Positions 7,925-18,328 of a DNA stretch of 42,846 nucleotides are shown here, in pieces. The notes beneath the pieces are model-generated. The model was not told the DNA's origin and made no database searches. It saw only the letters and a program-made list of their open reading frames with translations. The translations under genes were made by a program, and so were the position numbers. The stretch is taken from NCBI GenBank assembly GCA_003963005.1, contig RXJW01000030.1, positions 1-42,846 of the forward strand. The letters are read 5' to 3'. The first letter of the stretch is position 1; each line of letters opens with the position of its first letter. This DNA is from Burkholderiales bacterium. GTDB lineage: Bacteria > Pseudomonadota > Gammaproteobacteria > Burkholderiales > Burkholderiaceae_C.

Positions 7925-8806
7925 ATGGCCCGCCTCGTCCTCGTCATCGGCGAGGCCCTCGTGGACGAGTTCCACGACGGCCACGTCGCCGGCGGCGCGC
8001 CGTTCAACGTGGCGCGCTCGCTGGCGGCCTTGCGGGTGCCGGTGCGCTTCGCGAGTCGCATCGGCGAGGGCGACGCGGCCGGGCGCCGGGTGCTCGACAG
8101 CGCGGTCGCCTTCAGCCTCGACGTGGGCAGCATCCAGCGCGACGCCACCCATGCCACGGGCCGGGTCAGCGTGCACGAGGACGGCGGTGGCCACCGCTTC
8201 GAGATCCACGCCGATGCCGCGTGGGACCACCTCCAGGCAGTCGACACGACGGGCGCCGGTCTCGTCTACTTCGGCAGCCTGGCGCAGCGGCACGCGGTGT
8301 CGCGTGCGGCGATCCGGGCCGCGGTCAAGCGGGCCAGCTGCCCCCGGCTGCTCGACCTGAACCTGCGGCCCGGCACCGACACGCCCGAACTCGCTGCCGA
8401 ATCCCTGATGCTGGCCGACTGGGTCAAGATCAACGAGGACGAACTCGACCGGCTGCAGGCGTGGTTCGAGCCGGATCTGGCGGCGCTCATGGCGCGCTTC
8501 GCGCTGCAGCGGCTGCTGGTCACGCGGGGTGAGGCCGGCTATGCGCTGTACGGCGAGCGCGGCGCGCTGCTGACCCGTGGGGACGGCGTGGCCCAGCCCG
8601 CCTTCGTCGACAGCGTCGGTGCCGGTGACAGCTTCACGGCGATGCTGCTGGCGGGGCAGTCGTTGCAGCGTGATCTCGTCGCCACGCTCGCGCTCGCCAA
8701 CCGCTACGCCGCGATGATTTGCGGCGTGCGCGGACCGCTGCCCGCCGACCCTGCCGCGCTGGCGCCCTGGCGCGAGGCCCTGCATGCACTGCCCGCCGAG
8801 GGCTGA
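7925..8806 (+). CDS. Fructokinase, PfkB/ribokinase family
   Basis: A 293-residue cytoplasmic sugar kinase, expected to phosphorylate the fructose released by sucrose phosphorylase. PfkB features: GEALVDEF at the start, GGAPFNVARSLAAL (sugar-binding region), LLDLNLRPG, NEDEL, and the GAGDSF motif at 232-237 with catalytic base Asp235. It starts 11 bp after the receptor stop and ends 3 bp before the permease start, so it is part of one operon. Length is normal. Specificity for fructose is inferred from the pathway. Confidence 0.88.
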   Translation: MARLVLVIGEALVDEFHDGHVAGGAPFNVARSLAALRVPVRFASRIGEGDAAGRRVLDSAVAFSLDVGSIQRDATHATGRVSVHEDGGGHRFEIHADAAWDHLQAVDTTGAGLVYFGSLAQRHAVSRAAIRAAVKRASCPRLLDLNLRPGTDTPELAAESLMLADWVKINEDELDRLQAWFEPDLAALMARFALQRLLVTRGEAGYALYGERGALLTRGDGVAQPAFVDSVGAGDSFTAMLLAGQSLQRDLVATLALANRYAAMICGVRGPLPADPAALAPWREALHALPAEG

Positions 8807-8809
8807 CCC

Positions 8810-10114
8810 ATGAACAAGCCCCACCTGTCGTTCTCCCAGATCCTGAACATGAATGTCGGCTTCCTCGGCATCCAGTTCAGCTTCGGCCTGCAGCAGGCCA
8901 ACATGAGCCCGATCTACCAGATGCTCGGCGCCGAGGGCAAGGATCTGCCCTACCTGTGGCTCGCCGGCCCGATCACCGGCCTGCTGGTGCAGCCCGTCAT
9001 CGGCGCGATGAGCGACCGCACGACCCACCGCTGGGGTCGGCGCACGCCGTACTTCCTGATCGGCGCGCTGCTGTGTTCGCTCGGCCTGCTGGCCATGCCC
9101 TTCAGCCCGGCACTGTGGTTTGCAGCCGGCCTGCTGTGGATCCTGGACGCGGCCAACAACGTGACGATGGAGCCCTACCGCGCCTACGTCAGCGACCGCC
9201 TGCGCCAAGAGCAGCATGCCTCGGGCTTCCTCACGCAAGCCTCCTTCACGGGCCTGGCGCAGACGCTGGCCTACCTCACGCCCAGCCTGCTCGTGTTCTT
9301 CGGCATGAACAAGGACGCGCTCGGGGGCAACGGCATCCCGGTGGTCACGACGCTGGCCTTCGTCGTCGGTGCCTTGCTGTCGTTCACGACGGTCTGGTGG
9401 TCGGTCCGCAAGGTGCCCGAGCTGCCGCTGCCGGCCGACGAACTCGCTCGACTGCGCGCGCTCCCGCGTGGCCTGGGACCGGCGCTCGCCGAGATCTGGA
9501 GCGCCGTGCGCGAGATGCCGCCGACGATGCGGCGCCTGTGGTGGATGGCACTCTTCCAGTGGTACGGGATGATGTGCTACTGGATCTACATCGTGCCCAC
9601 GCTGGCCGCCACGGTGTTCGGCACGGACGACCCGCACAGCACGGGCTTTCGCGATGCGGCCTTGCTCAACGGCCAGATCGGCGGCTTCTACAACGCGGTG
9701 GCGTTCGTCGCGGCCTTTGCGATGGTGCCGTTCACGAAGCGCCTGGGCGCGAAATGGGTCCACGCGTTCGCCCTGTTCGCCGCCGCCGCGGGCATGTGGG
9801 CGCTGCCCGGCATCCGCGCGGACGGCTGGCTGCTGTTCCTGCCGATGGTCGGCGTGGGCCTGGCCTGGGGCTCGATCATGGGCAACCCCTACGTGCTGCT
9901 GGCCGGCAGCATCCCGCCCGAGCGGGCCGGGGTCTACATGGGCATCTTCAACATGTTCATCGTGATCCCGATGTTGATCCAGGCGGTCACGCTGCCGCTG
10001 TTCTACGACAGCCTGCTCGGCGGCCGCCCCGAGAACGTCATCCGCCTGGCCGGCGTGCTGCTGGCCCTGGCCGCCGTGTGTGTGCTGCGCGTGCGTACCG
10101 AGAAGACCTCATGA
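8810..10114 (+). CDS. Sucrose:H+ symporter, GPH/MFS type (SuxC-like)
   Basis: A 434-residue inner-membrane transporter with about 12 hydrophobic segments. The N-terminal half matches the GPH/SUC sucrose transporter family: [24 protein letters not shown], then [20 protein letters not shown] and [15 protein letters not shown], the loop 2-3 motif of plant SUT and bacterial SuxC proteins. [14 protein letters not shown] follows. It would import sucrose from the periplasm after TonB-dependent entry. It overlaps sucrose phosphorylase by 4 bp (ATGA). Maltose or other disaccharides are alternatives, but the operon favours sucrose. Confidence 0.9.
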   Translation: MNKPHLSFSQILNMNVGFLGIQFSFGLQQANMSPIYQMLGAEGKDLPYLWLAGPITGLLVQPVIGAMSDRTTHRWGRRTPYFLIGALLCSLGLLAMPFSPALWFAAGLLWILDAANNVTMEPYRAYVSDRLRQEQHASGFLTQASFTGLAQTLAYLTPSLLVFFGMNKDALGGNGIPVVTTLAFVVGALLSFTTVWWSVRKVPELPLPADELARLRALPRGLGPALAEIWSAVREMPPTMRRLWWMALFQWYGMMCYWIYIVPTLAATVFGTDDPHSTGFRDAALLNGQIGGFYNAVAFVAAFAMVPFTKRLGAKWVHAFALFAAAAGMWALPGIRADGWLLFLPMVGVGLAWGSIMGNPYVLLAGSIPPERAGVYMGIFNMFIVIPMLIQAVTLPLFYDSLLGGRPENVIRLAGVLLALAAVCVLRVRTEKTS

Positions 10115-11607
10115 AGAACCAAGTCCAGCTCATCACCTACGTCGACCGCCTGGGTGGGCGGCGCGACGGCGCCGACCTGGCGCGGCTCAAGCGTCTGCTC
10201 TCCGAGCCTGGCGCGCCGCTGGCCGGCGTGTTCGGCGGCGTGCACCTGCTGCCCTTCTTCCATGCCATCGACGGCGCGGATGCCGGCTTCGACCCCATCG
10301 ACCACACGCAGGTCGACCCCCGCCTGGGTGGCTGGGCCGACATCAAGTCGCTGACCGAGGTGGTGGACGTGATGGGCGACGTCATCGTCAACCACATGTC
10401 AGCTGAGTCGCCCCAGTTCCTGGACTACTCCGAGAAGGGCGACGCGTCGGCCTATGCCGGGCTCTTCCTGACGCTGGATGCGGTGTTCCCGAACGGCGCC
10501 ACCGAGCGGGACCTGCTGGCCGTGTACCGCCCACGCCCCGGCTTGCCGCTGACCTACGCCACGCTGAAGAACGGCGAGCGCCGCATCCTCTGGACGACCT
10601 TCACCGTCGCCCAGATCGACATCGCCGTGCACCACCCGCAGGGCCGCGCCTACCTCGCGGGGATCCTGCGCACCTTTGCCGACAACGGCATCCGCATGGT
10701 GCGGCTGGACGCGGTGGGCTATGCCATCAAGAAGGCCGGCGGCAGCTGCTTCATGATGCCGGAGACCTTCGACTTCATCGGCCAGTTCGCGCAGGAGGCA
10801 AGGGCGCTCGGCATCGAGGTGCTGGTGGAGATCCACGCCTACTACCAGCGCCAGATCGAGATCGCCACCCAGGTCGACTGGGTCTATGACTTCGCGCTGC
10901 CGCCGCTCGTGCTGCATGCGTTCAACTTCAAGACCGCTGCGGCCCTGAAGCGGTGGATCGGCATGCGCCCGACCAACGCACTGACCGTGCTGGACACGCA
11001 CGACGGCATCGGCATCATCGACATCGGCGCCGATGCGAGCGACCGCGCAGCCTACCCGGGGCTCGTGCCTCCGCAGGAGCTGGACCAGCTCGTCGAGCGC
11101 ATCCACACCGCCAGCCAGGGCGAAAGCCGCAAGGCCACCGGTGCGGCGGCCAGCAACCTGGACCTCTACCAGGTCAACTGCACGTTCTTCGATGCGATGG
11201 GGCGGGACGAGACCGCCTACCTGCTCGCGCGGGCGATCCAGTTCTTCTTGCCCGGCGTGCCGCAGGTCTATTACGTCGGCCTGCTGGCCGGTCACAACGA
11301 CATGGATCTGCTGGCTCGCAGCCAGGTGGGGCGCGACATCAACCGCCATCACTACACGGCCGACGAACTCGACGCCGACTGCCGCCGCCCGGTCGTGCAG
11401 CGCCTGATCGCGCTGATCCGCCTGCGCAACGCGCACGCTGCCTTCCAGGGGCGCTTCACGCGGTTCGACAGTGACGACACGGTGCTGCACCTGCGCTGGG
11501 ACCATGGGGCGGCGTGGGCCGAGCTGCGTGTGGACTTTGCCAGCTTGGCGCACGCGCTGAGCTACAGCGCGGCCGATGGCAGCCGGTCGGTGTTCGCCTT
11601 CAGTTGA
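10111..11607 (+). CDS. Sucrose phosphorylase, GH13 subfamily 18
   Basis: A 498-residue cytoplasmic enzyme: sucrose + phosphate gives alpha-D-glucose 1-phosphate + D-fructose. It opens with VQLITYVDRLGG, has DVIVNHMS, and carries the GH13 catalytic set: nucleophile Asp200 in RLDAVGY, acid/base Glu240 in VEIHAYY, and Asp298 in DTHDGIGIID. FFLPGVPQVYYVGLLAGHNDM is also characteristic of sucrose phosphorylases. Length matches the family (about 490-505) and excludes amylosucrase (about 640). The start overlaps the permease stop by 4 bp; the frame is open far upstream but only as a shadow of the permease gene. This replaces the amylosucrase (SuxB) step of the Xanthomonas locus. Sucrose-6F-phosphate phosphorylase is the main alternative, but no PTS is present. 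Confidence 0.92.
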   Translation: MKNQVQLITYVDRLGGRRDGADLARLKRLLSEPGAPLAGVFGGVHLLPFFHAIDGADAGFDPIDHTQVDPRLGGWADIKSLTEVVDVMGDVIVNHMSAESPQFLDYSEKGDASAYAGLFLTLDAVFPNGATERDLLAVYRPRPGLPLTYATLKNGERRILWTTFTVAQIDIAVHHPQGRAYLAGILRTFADNGIRMVRLDAVGYAIKKAGGSCFMMPETFDFIGQFAQEARALGIEVLVEIHAYYQRQIEIATQVDWVYDFALPPLVLHAFNFKTAAALKRWIGMRPTNALTVLDTHDGIGIIDIGADASDRAAYPGLVPPQELDQLVERIHTASQGESRKATGAAASNLDLYQVNCTFFDAMGRDETAYLLARAIQFFLPGVPQVYYVGLLAGHNDMDLLARSQVGRDINRHHYTADELDADCRRPVVQRLIALIRLRNAHAAFQGRFTRFDSDDTVLHLRWDHGAAWAELRVDFASLAHALSYSAADGSRSVFAFS

Positions 11608-11662
11608 GCGTCAGCCTCCGTCTGCAGAATCATCCGCAGTCCTCAACTGTGGAGATTCAAGC

Positions 11663-11856
11663 ATGTGGAAACTGATCGTCGGCTTCATCGCCTTCGCGGC
11701 GCTGGCGCTCTTCATCCTGACCAAGAGCGGCGGCAACATCGACCTGAGCGGCGAGAAGCATGACGTGTCAGGCGGCCACGACACGGCCGCGTCTGCCCCG
11801 GCGGCTGCCGACGCCGCGTCGGTGCCGGCTGCGGTCGCACCGGCATCGGCCGCGTC

Positions 11857-11863
<7 letters not shown>
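11663..11863 (+). CDS. Small single-pass membrane protein, unknown function
   Basis: A 66-residue protein: one hydrophobic segment (residues 3-18, LIVGFIAFAALALFIL) followed by a soluble tail rich in Ala, Ser and Asp. ATG 11663 has GTGGAG 9-14 bp upstream. It starts 55 bp after sucrose phosphorylase and may be the last gene of that transcript or independent. Its last 7 bp overlap the 3' end of the converging histidine kinase gene. No family recognised. Confidence 0.65.
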
Positions 11864-13476
<1,613 letters not shown>

Positions 13477-13565
13477 CGGGTTCTCCTGCAGCAGGGGCCA
13501 TAACGGCGCCGATGAAGTGTAGGCCCGTCAAAAGCGGTGGAAATGCGCATTGGCACCGGGTCAGG

Positions 13566-13615
13566 CCGGGTTTTTCCCGGGGCTGAGGCCCCCCTGGGCA
13601 GTGGGGGGCTGGCCT
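13566..13615. other. Two strong hairpins between the kinase and binding-protein genes
   Basis: CCGGG-TTTTT-CCCGG (13566-13580), then a G/C-rich inverted repeat with CCCCC arms from about 13586 and GGGGGG at 13603-13608. The divergent intergenic space 13477-13669 must hold both promoters; CACAAT at 13616-13621 is a possible -10 box for the binding-protein gene, without a clear -35. Confidence 0.4.
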
Positions 13616-13669
13616 CACAATCCGCCGCCTGAAAGTGCGCCATGGGGCGCTCGGCCTGGAGAAAAAACA

Positions 13670-14785
13670 GTGAAGCGTTGGGTTGGCCTGGCGGCATTGT
13701 TCGCTGCCTGCATCAGTTCGAATGTCGCGTGGGCTCAGAACACGCTGCGCATTGGCATGGTGGCCGGTTTCTCCGGTCCGGTCGCGGGCATCGTGCAGGA
13801 GAGCGCTGAAGGCGCCAAGCTGTACTTCGACGCCATCAACGCCCAGGGCGGCGTGAAGGGGCAGACGATCGAGCTCGTCACCCAGGATGACAAATACACG
13901 CCTGCCAATGCGGCGGCGGCCGCCAAGACGCTGGCCGGTCAGGGCGTGCTCGCCCTGATGCTCAGCCGCGGCACCGGCCCGACCGAGGCCCTGTTGCCCG
14001 TGCTGAAGGAGAACAAGCTCCCGCTGCTGGCACCGGCCACCGGTGCGATCAGCCTGCGTGACCCGGTGCAGCCCTGGGTCTATCACCTGCGCGCCAGCCA
14101 CCAGAAGGAAGCCGAGCGAGCCGTTCGCCACCTGGCTGGCATCGGCGTGAAGCGCATCACCATCGTGCAGGTCAACGACGACTTCGGCAACGATGCCGGC
14201 AAGGGCGCCATCAAGGGGCTGGACGACATGAAGCTGCGGGCGTTGTCCCACCTGCGCTTCGACCGCAACAAGCCGGATCTCGCGCCCACCATGCAGGCCA
14301 TCACCAAGGCCGGCATCGAGGCCATCGTGCTGATCGGGCCGGGCTATGCCGTCGTCGAGGGCATCAATGCGCTGCGGGCCGCGGGCTCCACGGCACACGT
14401 GGCCACGCTGTCCAACAACGCCTCCAGCGACTTCGTGAAGCAGCTCGGCGAGAACGCCCGCGGCACGGTGGTGACGCAGTTGTTCCCGTACGAGCGCTCG
14501 ACGGCCAATCCGATGGTTCGGGAGGCGCTGGGCCTGGCCAAGGCCGCGGGCAAGTCCGAGCTGACGCCGGCGCAGCTGGAGGGCTTCGCCGCGGCCAAGC
14601 TCGTGGTGGAGACGCTCAAGCGCGTCAACGGCAAGGAGATCACCCGCGAAGGCTTCGTGAAGGCGCTGGACGGCGCACGGATCGACCTGGGTGGCCTGCA
14701 GATCCACTACACCGACAAGGACCACAACGGCCTGGAATTCACCGACGTGTCCATCGTGGGCCCGGACGGCAAGTTCTGGAGGTAA
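13670..14785 (+). CDS. ABC-type substrate-binding protein, LivJ-like (type I periplasmic fold), orphan
   Basis: A 371-residue periplasmic binding protein. The GTG start at 13670 has GGAG at 13658-13661 and gives a proper signal peptide (VKRWVGLAALFAACISSNVAWA, cleavage before QN). The mature part starts NTLRIGMVAGFSGPVAGIVQESAEGAKLYFDAINAQGGVKGQ, the standard branched-chain amino acid/amide binding-protein opening. No permease or ATPase genes accompany it, so it could work with a remote transporter or as an extracytoplasmic sensor for the divergent kinase. Ligand unknown. GC-rich repeats follow the stop. Confidence 0.88.
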   Translation: MKRWVGLAALFAACISSNVAWAQNTLRIGMVAGFSGPVAGIVQESAEGAKLYFDAINAQGGVKGQTIELVTQDDKYTPANAAAAAKTLAGQGVLALMLSRGTGPTEALLPVLKENKLPLLAPATGAISLRDPVQPWVYHLRASHQKEAERAVRHLAGIGVKRITIVQVNDDFGNDAGKGAIKGLDDMKLRALSHLRFDRNKPDLAPTMQAITKAGIEAIVLIGPGYAVVEGINALRAAGSTAHVATLSNNASSDFVKQLGENARGTVVTQLFPYERSTANPMVREALGLAKAAGKSELTPAQLEGFAAAKLVVETLKRVNGKEITREGFVKALDGARIDLGGLQIHYTDKDHNGLEFTDVSIVGPDGKFWR

Positions 14786-14790
14786 GAGAC

Positions 14791-15000
14791 CACCCCGTAC
14801 CGGCTGCGCCGGCCCCCTCAAGGGGGCGCTCGCGGCGGACCGGCGGAGCCGGATCCGCGCGAGCCGCGCGATGGGCAGCGGCGCTGCGCGCGCTGCATTG
14901 GATGGGGTGGGGTGGCCGCCTTGAACAGAGTCCACCCCGTACCGGCGGAGCCGGATCCGCGCGAGCCGCGCGAGGGGCGGCGGCGCTGCGCGCGCCGCGG
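14791..15000. repeat. GC-rich intergenic direct repeats
   Basis: Two near-identical copies of about 58 bp start at 14839 and 14941 (offset 102 bp), both beginning ACCGGCGGAGCCGGATCCGC and differing at only a few positions. Shorter related text, CACCCCGTACCGGC, lies at 14791 and 14934. Inside is the hairpin GCCCCC-TCAA-GGGGGC (14812-14827). Together with the terminator below this fills the 298-bp gap 14786-15083, where I see no gene. Such GC-rich units resemble the dispersed intergenic repeats of Burkholderiales; copy number in the genome is unknown. Confidence 0.65.
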
Positions 15001-15037
15001 TGTGGTGAAGGTGATCCGAGGTTCGACTCGGGCGATG

Positions 15038-15068
15038 ATGCGGCGTGCGGTGCACGGCCGCATTTTTT
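15038..15068 (+). terminator. Strong Rho-independent terminator immediately before the SDR gene
   Basis: ATGCGGC (15038-15044) pairs with GCCGCAT (15057-15063), with an inner GTGC/GCAC stem, GGT loop and a single bulged G, followed by T5 (15064-15068). A separate hairpin, CCGAG-GTTCGA-CTCGG, lies at 15016-15031. The T-run ends only 15 nt before the next ATG. It ends transcripts from the binding-protein side, or acts as a leader terminator for the SDR-acylase pair. Confidence 0.6.
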
Positions 15069-15083
15069 CTTGCGGAGCGAGAC

Positions 15084-15872
15084 ATGGACTTGGGTTTGAC
15101 CGGACGCTGGGCGCTGGTGTGCGCGGCGAGCAAGGGGCTGGGGCGTGGCTGCGCCGAGGCGCTGGTGGGGGAGGGCGTGAACGTCGTCATCACCGCGCGC
15201 GGCGAGGCGGACCTGCTGGCGGCTACGACGGCGTTGCGCGCGGTGAACCCGGCCGTCGAGGTGCGCACCGTCGTCGGTGACATCGCGACCGACGCGGGCC
15301 GGCAGGCCGCGCTGGCTGCCTGTCCGCAGGTCGACATCCTGATCAACAACGCGGGCGGCCCGCCGCCGGGTGACTTCCGCGACTGGGGGCGCGAGCAGTG
15401 GCTGGCGGCGCTGGAGGCCAACATGCTCACGCCCATCGAGCTGATCAAGGCGACGGTGGATGGCATGGCGGCGCGCGGCTTCGGGCGCATCGTGAACATC
15501 ACGTCCGGCGCGGTGAAGGCACCCATCGACATGCTCGGCCTGTCCAACGGCGCACGCTCGGGGCTGACGGGCTTTGTGGCGGGCGTCGCCCGCCAGCCGC
15601 GGCTCGCGGCTGCCAACGTGACGATCAACAACCTGCTGCCCGGTGCGTTCGACACCGACCGCCTGCGCAAGACGATGGCTGCTGGGGCGGCGAAGGCGGG
15701 CCAGCCGGTCGACGAGATCGCGGCCCGTCGCCGCGCGACCATTCCTGCCCAGCGTTTCGGAACGGCCGCCGAGTTCGGTGCGATCTGCGCGATGCTGTGC
15801 AGTGCGCAAGCCGGCTACCTCACCGGCCAGAACATCCTGCTCGATGGCGGCAGCTACCCGGGGACCTTCTGA
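15084..15872 (+). CDS. Atypical short-chain dehydrogenase/reductase
   Basis: A 262-residue SDR: CAASKGLGRGCAEAL cofactor loop (variant of TGxxxGIG), DILINNAGGPPPG, and NITSGAVKAP with catalytic-type Ser141. Thirteen residues on, where YxxxK is expected, it has SNGAR: Ser154 and Arg158 replace Tyr and Lys. A C-terminal GQNILLDGGSYPGTF is normal for the family. It belongs to the SDR branch annotated as 3-oxoacyl-ACP reductase-like, but the missing Tyr/Lys makes classic alcohol/ketone chemistry doubtful. ATG 15084 follows CGGAGCGA at proper spacing. Its stop overlaps the acylase start by 1 bp, so the two are coupled. Confidence 0.85.
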   Translation: MDLGLTGRWALVCAASKGLGRGCAEALVGEGVNVVITARGEADLLAATTALRAVNPAVEVRTVVGDIATDAGRQAALAACPQVDILINNAGGPPPGDFRDWGREQWLAALEANMLTPIELIKATVDGMAARGFGRIVNITSGAVKAPIDMLGLSNGARSGLTGFVAGVARQPRLAAANVTINNLLPGAFDTDRLRKTMAAGAAKAGQPVDEIAARRRATIPAQRFGTAAEFGAICAMLCSAQAGYLTGQNILLDGGSYPGTF

Positions 15873-18232
15873 TGACTTGGCTCAAACGCATCCTCGGCGG
15901 CCTGGTGCTGCTCGTCGCCGTGCTGGCGCTGGCGATCTGGCTGACGCTGCGCGGCAGCCTCGCACAACTGGATGGCGAGCGTGTACTGCCGGCGCTGTCT
16001 GCGCCCGTCGAGGCCCAGCGCGATGCGCGGGGCTACCTGACCATCACGGCAGAGAACCGCCTGGACGTCGCCCGCACGCTGGGCTTCGTGCATGCGCAGG
16101 AGCGCTTCTTTCAGATGGACCTGATGCGGCGCAACGCGGCCGGTGAGCTGTCCGCGCTGGTCGGTGCCAAGGCCTTGCCGCTGGACCAGTCTCGCCGCAC
16201 GCACCGCTTCCGCCATCGCGCCGAGCTGGCCATCGCCGGCCTGGCAGCCGACGAGCGCGCCTTGCTGGAGGCCTACGTGAGCGGCGTGAATGCCGGCCTC
16301 GGCGCTCTGGGGGCGCGGCCGCCCGAATACCTGCTGCTGCGCCAGCAGCCCCAGCCGTGGGTGGCGGCCGACACGGTGCTCGTGGCCTACGGGATGTACC
16401 TGGACCTGCAAGGTGCCCAGGGCCGCGACGACATCGCGACGGGCCTGCTGCACGACGCCGTGCCGGCCGACTGGTACGCCTTCCTGACGCAGCACAGCGC
16501 GGACTGGCAGGCCGCCCTGGACGACAGCCGCGTCACCGCGCTGCCCCTGCCGGAGAGTCCCTTGCCCGACGCCCTGCGCGCGACACGCACCGCCTGCCGG
16601 GACTGCAGCCTGCGGGATGCGCGGGACATCGGCAGCAACAATTTCGCCGTGTCCGCGGCGCACGGCAGTGAAAAGCGCGCCATCGTCGCCGACGACATGC
16701 ACCTTGGCCTGCGTTCGCCGGGCACCTGGTTCAAGGCGCGCATGCGCTGGAAGGATGCGGCCGGCAGCCGTGACGTGGCCGGCGTGACGCTGCCCGGTGC
16801 GCCGCTGCTGGTGGTGGGCAGCAATGGCCGGGTGGCCTGGGGCTTCACGAACACGACGTCGGATTGGGCCGATGTGGTGCGCCTGAAGCTCAATGCCGCC
16901 GGCACGCACTACCAGGCGGGCGGCACGGAGAAGCCCTTGCAGCGGGTCGTCGAGCGCATCGAGGTGGCCGGCGCAGCGGCGGTAGACCATGTCGTGCTGG
17001 AAAGCGAATGGGGTCCCGTGCTGCCGCAGAAGGCGCCGGCCGGCCAGGCCTACGTGCTGCGCTGGGTGGCGCACGACCGCGAGGGCATGAACCTGCGCTT
17101 GATGCACATGGAAACCGCGGCCGACGTGGACGAGGCCGTTCAGCTCGCCGCGGGCGCAGGCATGCCGGCGCAGAACCTGGTCGTAGCCGATGCAGGCGGG
17201 CGCATCGCCTGGACGGTGATCGGCGCCATGCCGCGCCGTGTCGGCGAGGAGGACATGGACCGCCCGCAGGATTGGAGCGATGGCCGCGCCCGCTGGCAGG
17301 GCTATCTGACGGCGGCCGAGCAGCCGCGCGTCGTCGACCCGGCAGATGGGCGGCTCTGGACGGCGAACGCCCGCATGGTGGGCGGGGCCGCGCTGAAGCT
17401 GCTGGGCAACGGCGGGTACGACGTCGGTGCCCGCGGCCAGCAGATCCGGGACGCGCTGCAGGCCCAGGACCGCTTCGACGAAGCCGGGCTGCACGCCATC
17501 CAGCTCGATCACCGGGCGCTGTTCCTGAAGCGCTGGCGCCAGCTGCTGCTGACCCAGGTCCTGACGCCGGAGTTCGTCGCCGCCAACGGCCTGGCGGACT
17601 ACCGTGCCGAGGTCGAGAAGAGTGCCGAGGCGGCCCGGCCCGATGCCGTGGGCTATCTGCTGTTGCGCAGCTTCCGGATGCAGGCGCTGAAGTCGATCTT
17701 CGCGCCGCTGTCCGGCCTGCTGGAGGCGCAGGGCGCCAAGCTCAGCGACCTGAAGATGGTGCCCGAAACGCCCGGTTGGGCGCTGATTCAGGCCGCACGG
17801 CCCGACACCTTGCCAGCGGGCTTCAAGACCTGGAGCGAGCTGCTGCAGCGCGCCGTGCTGGACAGCCGCAAGGAACTGCTCGACAAGTACGGCAGCCTGG
17901 CCGCAGCCACGTGGGGCGCCGACAACGCCACCAGCATGCGCCACCCGCTGAGTGCTGCCGTGCCGGTGCTGGGCGCCTGGCTGGACCAGGCCAGCCAGGG
18001 CATGTCGGGCGACAGTCACATGCCCCGCGTGCACAACCACGGGCACGGCCAGAGCGAACGCATGGTCGTGGCACCCGGGCATGAGGAGCGCGGCATCCTG
18101 GTCATCCCCGGCGGCCAGAGCGGGCATCCGCTGTCGCCCTTCTACCGCGGCGACCATGCTGCCTGGCTGGCCGGCGAGCCCTTGCCCTTCCTGCCCGCCG
18201 AGACCAAGTACCGACTCGCACTGCGCCCCTGA
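15872..18232 (+). CDS. Penicillin-acylase family (S45) Ntn-hydrolase
   Basis: A 786-residue protein with an N-terminal hydrophobic signal/anchor (LGGLVLLVAVLALAIWLTL). The family's alpha-subunit motif GFVHAQERFFQMDLMRR is present, and autocleavage is expected before Ser255 in DIGSNNFAVS, which becomes the N-terminal nucleophile of the beta subunit. Later segments include DDMHLGLRSPGTWF, GVTLPGAPLLVVGSNGRVAWGFTNT and GQSGHPLSPFYRGDHAAW near the end. Substrates of S45 enzymes include beta-lactams, acyl-homoserine lactones and other N-acyl amides; here it is unknown. Translation is coupled to the SDR gene by TGATG. Confidence 0.9.
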   Translation: MTWLKRILGGLVLLVAVLALAIWLTLRGSLAQLDGERVLPALSAPVEAQRDARGYLTITAENRLDVARTLGFVHAQERFFQMDLMRRNAAGELSALVGAKALPLDQSRRTHRFRHRAELAIAGLAADERALLEAYVSGVNAGLGALGARPPEYLLLRQQPQPWVAADTVLVAYGMYLDLQGAQGRDDIATGLLHDAVPADWYAFLTQHSADWQAALDDSRVTALPLPESPLPDALRATRTACRDCSLRDARDIGSNNFAVSAAHGSEKRAIVADDMHLGLRSPGTWFKARMRWKDAAGSRDVAGVTLPGAPLLVVGSNGRVAWGFTNTTSDWADVVRLKLNAAGTHYQAGGTEKPLQRVVERIEVAGAAAVDHVVLESEWGPVLPQKAPAGQAYVLRWVAHDREGMNLRLMHMETAADVDEAVQLAAGAGMPAQNLVVADAGGRIAWTVIGAMPRRVGEEDMDRPQDWSDGRARWQGYLTAAEQPRVVDPADGRLWTANARMVGGAALKLLGNGGYDVGARGQQIRDALQAQDRFDEAGLHAIQLDHRALFLKRWRQLLLTQVLTPEFVAANGLADYRAEVEKSAEAARPDAVGYLLLRSFRMQALKSIFAPLSGLLEAQGAKLSDLKMVPETPGWALIQAARPDTLPAGFKTWSELLQRAVLDSRKELLDKYGSLAAATWGADNATSMRHPLSAAVPVLGAWLDQASQGMSGDSHMPRVHNHGHGQSERMVVAPGHEERGILVIPGGQSGHPLSPFYRGDHAAWLAGEPLPFLPAETKYRLALRP

Positions 18233-18328
18233 TCCGGGCGACACCACATCGATGGTCTGCGGATGCGCGGCCCGGTCCACACTGGGCACAATCGCGGGCT
18301 GCCAAGCGTCAACTGGAGGACAAGAGAC

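Noticed and set aside
8719..10110. Open frame upstream of and in frame with sucrose phosphorylase
   Set aside because: It is the +1/+2 shadow of the permease gene; the family N terminus begins at the ATG at 10111, which overlaps the permease stop.
15011..15035. GGTTCGACTC resembling a tRNA T-arm
   Set aside because: The flanking bases do not form a 5-bp T-stem around a 7-nt loop and no acceptor, D or anticodon arm is present; it is better read as a simple hairpin CCGAG-GTTCGA-CTCGG.
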